Assembly: GCA_012964275.1 (NCBI GenBank)
Contig: DTUG01000222.1
Location: 1-6,624 of the forward strand
DNA: 6,624 nucleotides
Source: Fidelibacterota bacterium
GTDB taxonomy: Bacteria > Fidelibacterota > Marinisomatia > Marinisomatales > UBA1611
Direction: 5' to 3'
Part shown: positions 6,076 to 6,624 of the stretch, one piece after another
Numbering within the stretch: the first letter of the stretch is position 1
How the letters are laid out: every line of letters begins with the position of its first letter
Program-made: the position numbers and the translations under genes
Notes under the pieces: model-generated
What the model saw: only the letters and a program-made list of their open reading frames with translations
Database searches by the model: none
Told to the model about the DNA's origin: nothing

Positions 6076-6444
6076 TTGATACAACAGGAAACAAGGTTAA
6101 AAGTTGCTGATAATACTGGCGCCAAAGAAGTATTATGCTTCAAGGTTTTGGGCGGTACACGTCGGAAGTACGCATCTATAGGAGACCAAGTTGTTGTGAC
6201 AATAAAGAAAGCTATACCGGGTGGGATGGTTGACAAAGGCGAAGTTCACCGAGCTGTTATTGTTCGTACTCGCAAAGAAATAAGTCGTAAAGATGGAAGC
6301 AGCATTCGTTTTGATGAAAATGCAGCTGTTTTGCTTGATAATCAGGGTGAACCACGGGGTACACGAATTTTTGGTCCTGTAGCTCGTGAATTACGAGAAA
6401 CTGGCTTTATGCGCATTATATCCATGGCTCCGGAGGTACTTTAA
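6076..6444 (+). CDS. rplN: 50S ribosomal protein L14
   Basis: L14 binds 23S rRNA at the subunit interface, forms bridges with 16S rRNA and is the contact point for the silencing factor RsfS. At 122 residues it matches the family closely. It begins IQQETRLKVADNTGAKEV, has CFKVLGGTRRKYASIGD (21-37), and contains the L14 signature from AVIVRTRKEI (60-69) through DGSSIRFDENAAVLL (73-87). It closes with GTRIFGPVARELR (95-107). The start is TTG, fixed by homology. Only GGA at 6065-6067 stands upstream, eight bases away, so initiation likely depends partly on coupling to rpsQ, whose stop is four bases upstream. In E. coli this gene opens the spc operon from its own promoter; there is no room for one here. 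Confidence 0.97.
   Translation: MIQQETRLKVADNTGAKEVLCFKVLGGTRRKYASIGDQVVVTIKKAIPGGMVDKGEVHRAVIVRTRKEISRKDGSSIRFDENAAVLLDNQGEPRGTRIFGPVARELRETGFMRIISMAPEVL
6432..6436 (+). promoter_or_regulatory. Shine-Dalgarno site for rplX
   Basis: GGAGG within the last codons of rplN lies nine bases before ATG 6446, a strong match at normal spacing. Confidence 0.7.
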
Positions 6445-6445
6445 A

Positions 6446-6624
6446 ATGTTTGTTAAAAAAGGAATGACTATTCGGGTGATAAATGGAAACCACAAAGGTA
6501 TGGAAGGAAAGATTTTGCGAGTTTTCCCGAAAAAGGAGCGTGTAATAGTTAAAGGAATAAATTTCATTAAGAAAGCAGTTAGACCATCTCAGGAAAATCC
6601 AGCTGGTGGCATGGTGGAAAAAGA
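6446..6624 (+). CDS. rplX: 50S ribosomal protein L24 (partial, cut by window end)
   Basis: L24 is an early 50S assembly initiator that binds the 5' domain of 23S rRNA near the tunnel exit. The visible 59 complete codons read MFVKKGMTIRVINGNHKGME, then GKILRVFPKKERVIVKGINF, and continue to NPAGGMVEK. The KOW motif (about residues 5-31) with its KG at 17-18 and the V-x-G-I/V-N segment (35-39) are clear. Full-length L24 is about 100-110 residues, so roughly half is missing beyond the window. The gene starts one base after the rplN stop, behind GGAGG at 6432-6436. Confidence 0.95.
   Translation, partial: MFVKKGMTIRVINGNHKGMEGKILRVFPKKERVIVKGINFIKKAVRPSQENPAGGMVEK

Larger units (their letters stand above)
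2..6624 (+). other. Continuous str-S10-spc ribosomal protein operon segment
   Basis: Fourteen translation genes lie head to tail on one strand in the conserved bacterial order tuf-rpsJ-rplC-rplD-rplW-rplB-rpsS-rplV-rpsC-rplP-rpmC-rpsQ-rplN-rplX. Gaps are 0-12 bases, and two pairs overlap by one base. No gap could hold a promoter plus leader or a terminator, so a single polycistronic transcript starting upstream of tuf is the simplest inference. The upstream neighbours (usually fusA, rpsG, rpsL) and the downstream ones (usually rplE, rpsN or rpsZ, rpsH, rplF) lie outside the window. A promoter inside a coding sequence cannot be excluded by eye. Confidence 0.9.

Noticed and set aside
418..6236. 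Open frames on the minus strand, for example 418-744, 836-1153, 1398-1715, 3581-3847, 4539-4841, 5268-5585 and 5832-6236
   Set aside because: Each lies fully or almost fully opposite a certain ribosomal or EF-Tu gene. None shows a recognisable domain, and their open length is explained by the codon use of the sense gene.
1..6624. Search for a novel system, mobile element, CRISPR array, RNA gene or riboswitch
   Set aside because: Recognised ribosomal and EF-Tu genes fill virtually all of the window, with gaps of 12 bases or less. No room or signal remains for another system.

Overview
This window is a slice of a bacterial chromosome covering the end of the str region and most of the S10/spc ribosomal-protein cluster. 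All genes are on the + strand. The order is tuf, rpsJ, rplC, rplD, rplW, rplB, rpsS, rplV, rpsC, rplP, rpmC, rpsQ, rplN and the 5' part of rplX, cut by the window edge. It is the standard bacterial order, with no insertion, mobile element, RNA gene or CRISPR array. I see no previously undescribed system here.

Layout: tuf (EF-Tu) fills 2-1192. Only 11 bases separate it from the rpsJ start at 1204. From there genes are 0-12 bases apart or overlap by one base (TAATG at rpsJ/rplC, TGATG at rpmC/rpsQ). There is no room for an S10 leader or a separate spc promoter, so the set is probably transcribed as one operon from upstream and held in proportion by translational coupling. The products are EF-Tu, which delivers aminoacyl-tRNA, plus small-subunit proteins S10, S19, S3 and S17 and large-subunit proteins L3, L4, L23, L2, L22, L16, L29, L14 and L24. 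Together they build the peptidyl-transferase surroundings, the exit tunnel and the 30S head.

The main irregularity is rplV (L22). Its reading frame breaks at a run of five A (4371-4375). The zero frame gives a 78-residue product with an unrelated tail, while the -1 frame carries an unmistakable L22 C-terminus to 4521. L22 is normally indispensable, so the likeliest reading is a one-base sequencing or assembly deletion. A real mutation or recoding cannot be excluded from sequence alone. Two secondary observations are a composition and codon-use change at the tuf/rpsJ boundary (tuf about 50% GC and AAG-preferring, the rest about 40% GC and AAA-preferring), and TTG starts on rpsC, rpmC and rplN.

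Organism: a bacterium of moderate to low GC. Residue patterns such as VDHPMGGGEG in L2, GSIGAASYPSRVF in L3 and SFDSIDNAPEERERG in EF-Tu remind me of the FCB superphylum (Bacteroidota, Marinimicrobia and relatives), possibly an uncultured lineage. This is an impression from remembered families, not a computed placement. EF-Tu also has traits shared with other phyla.
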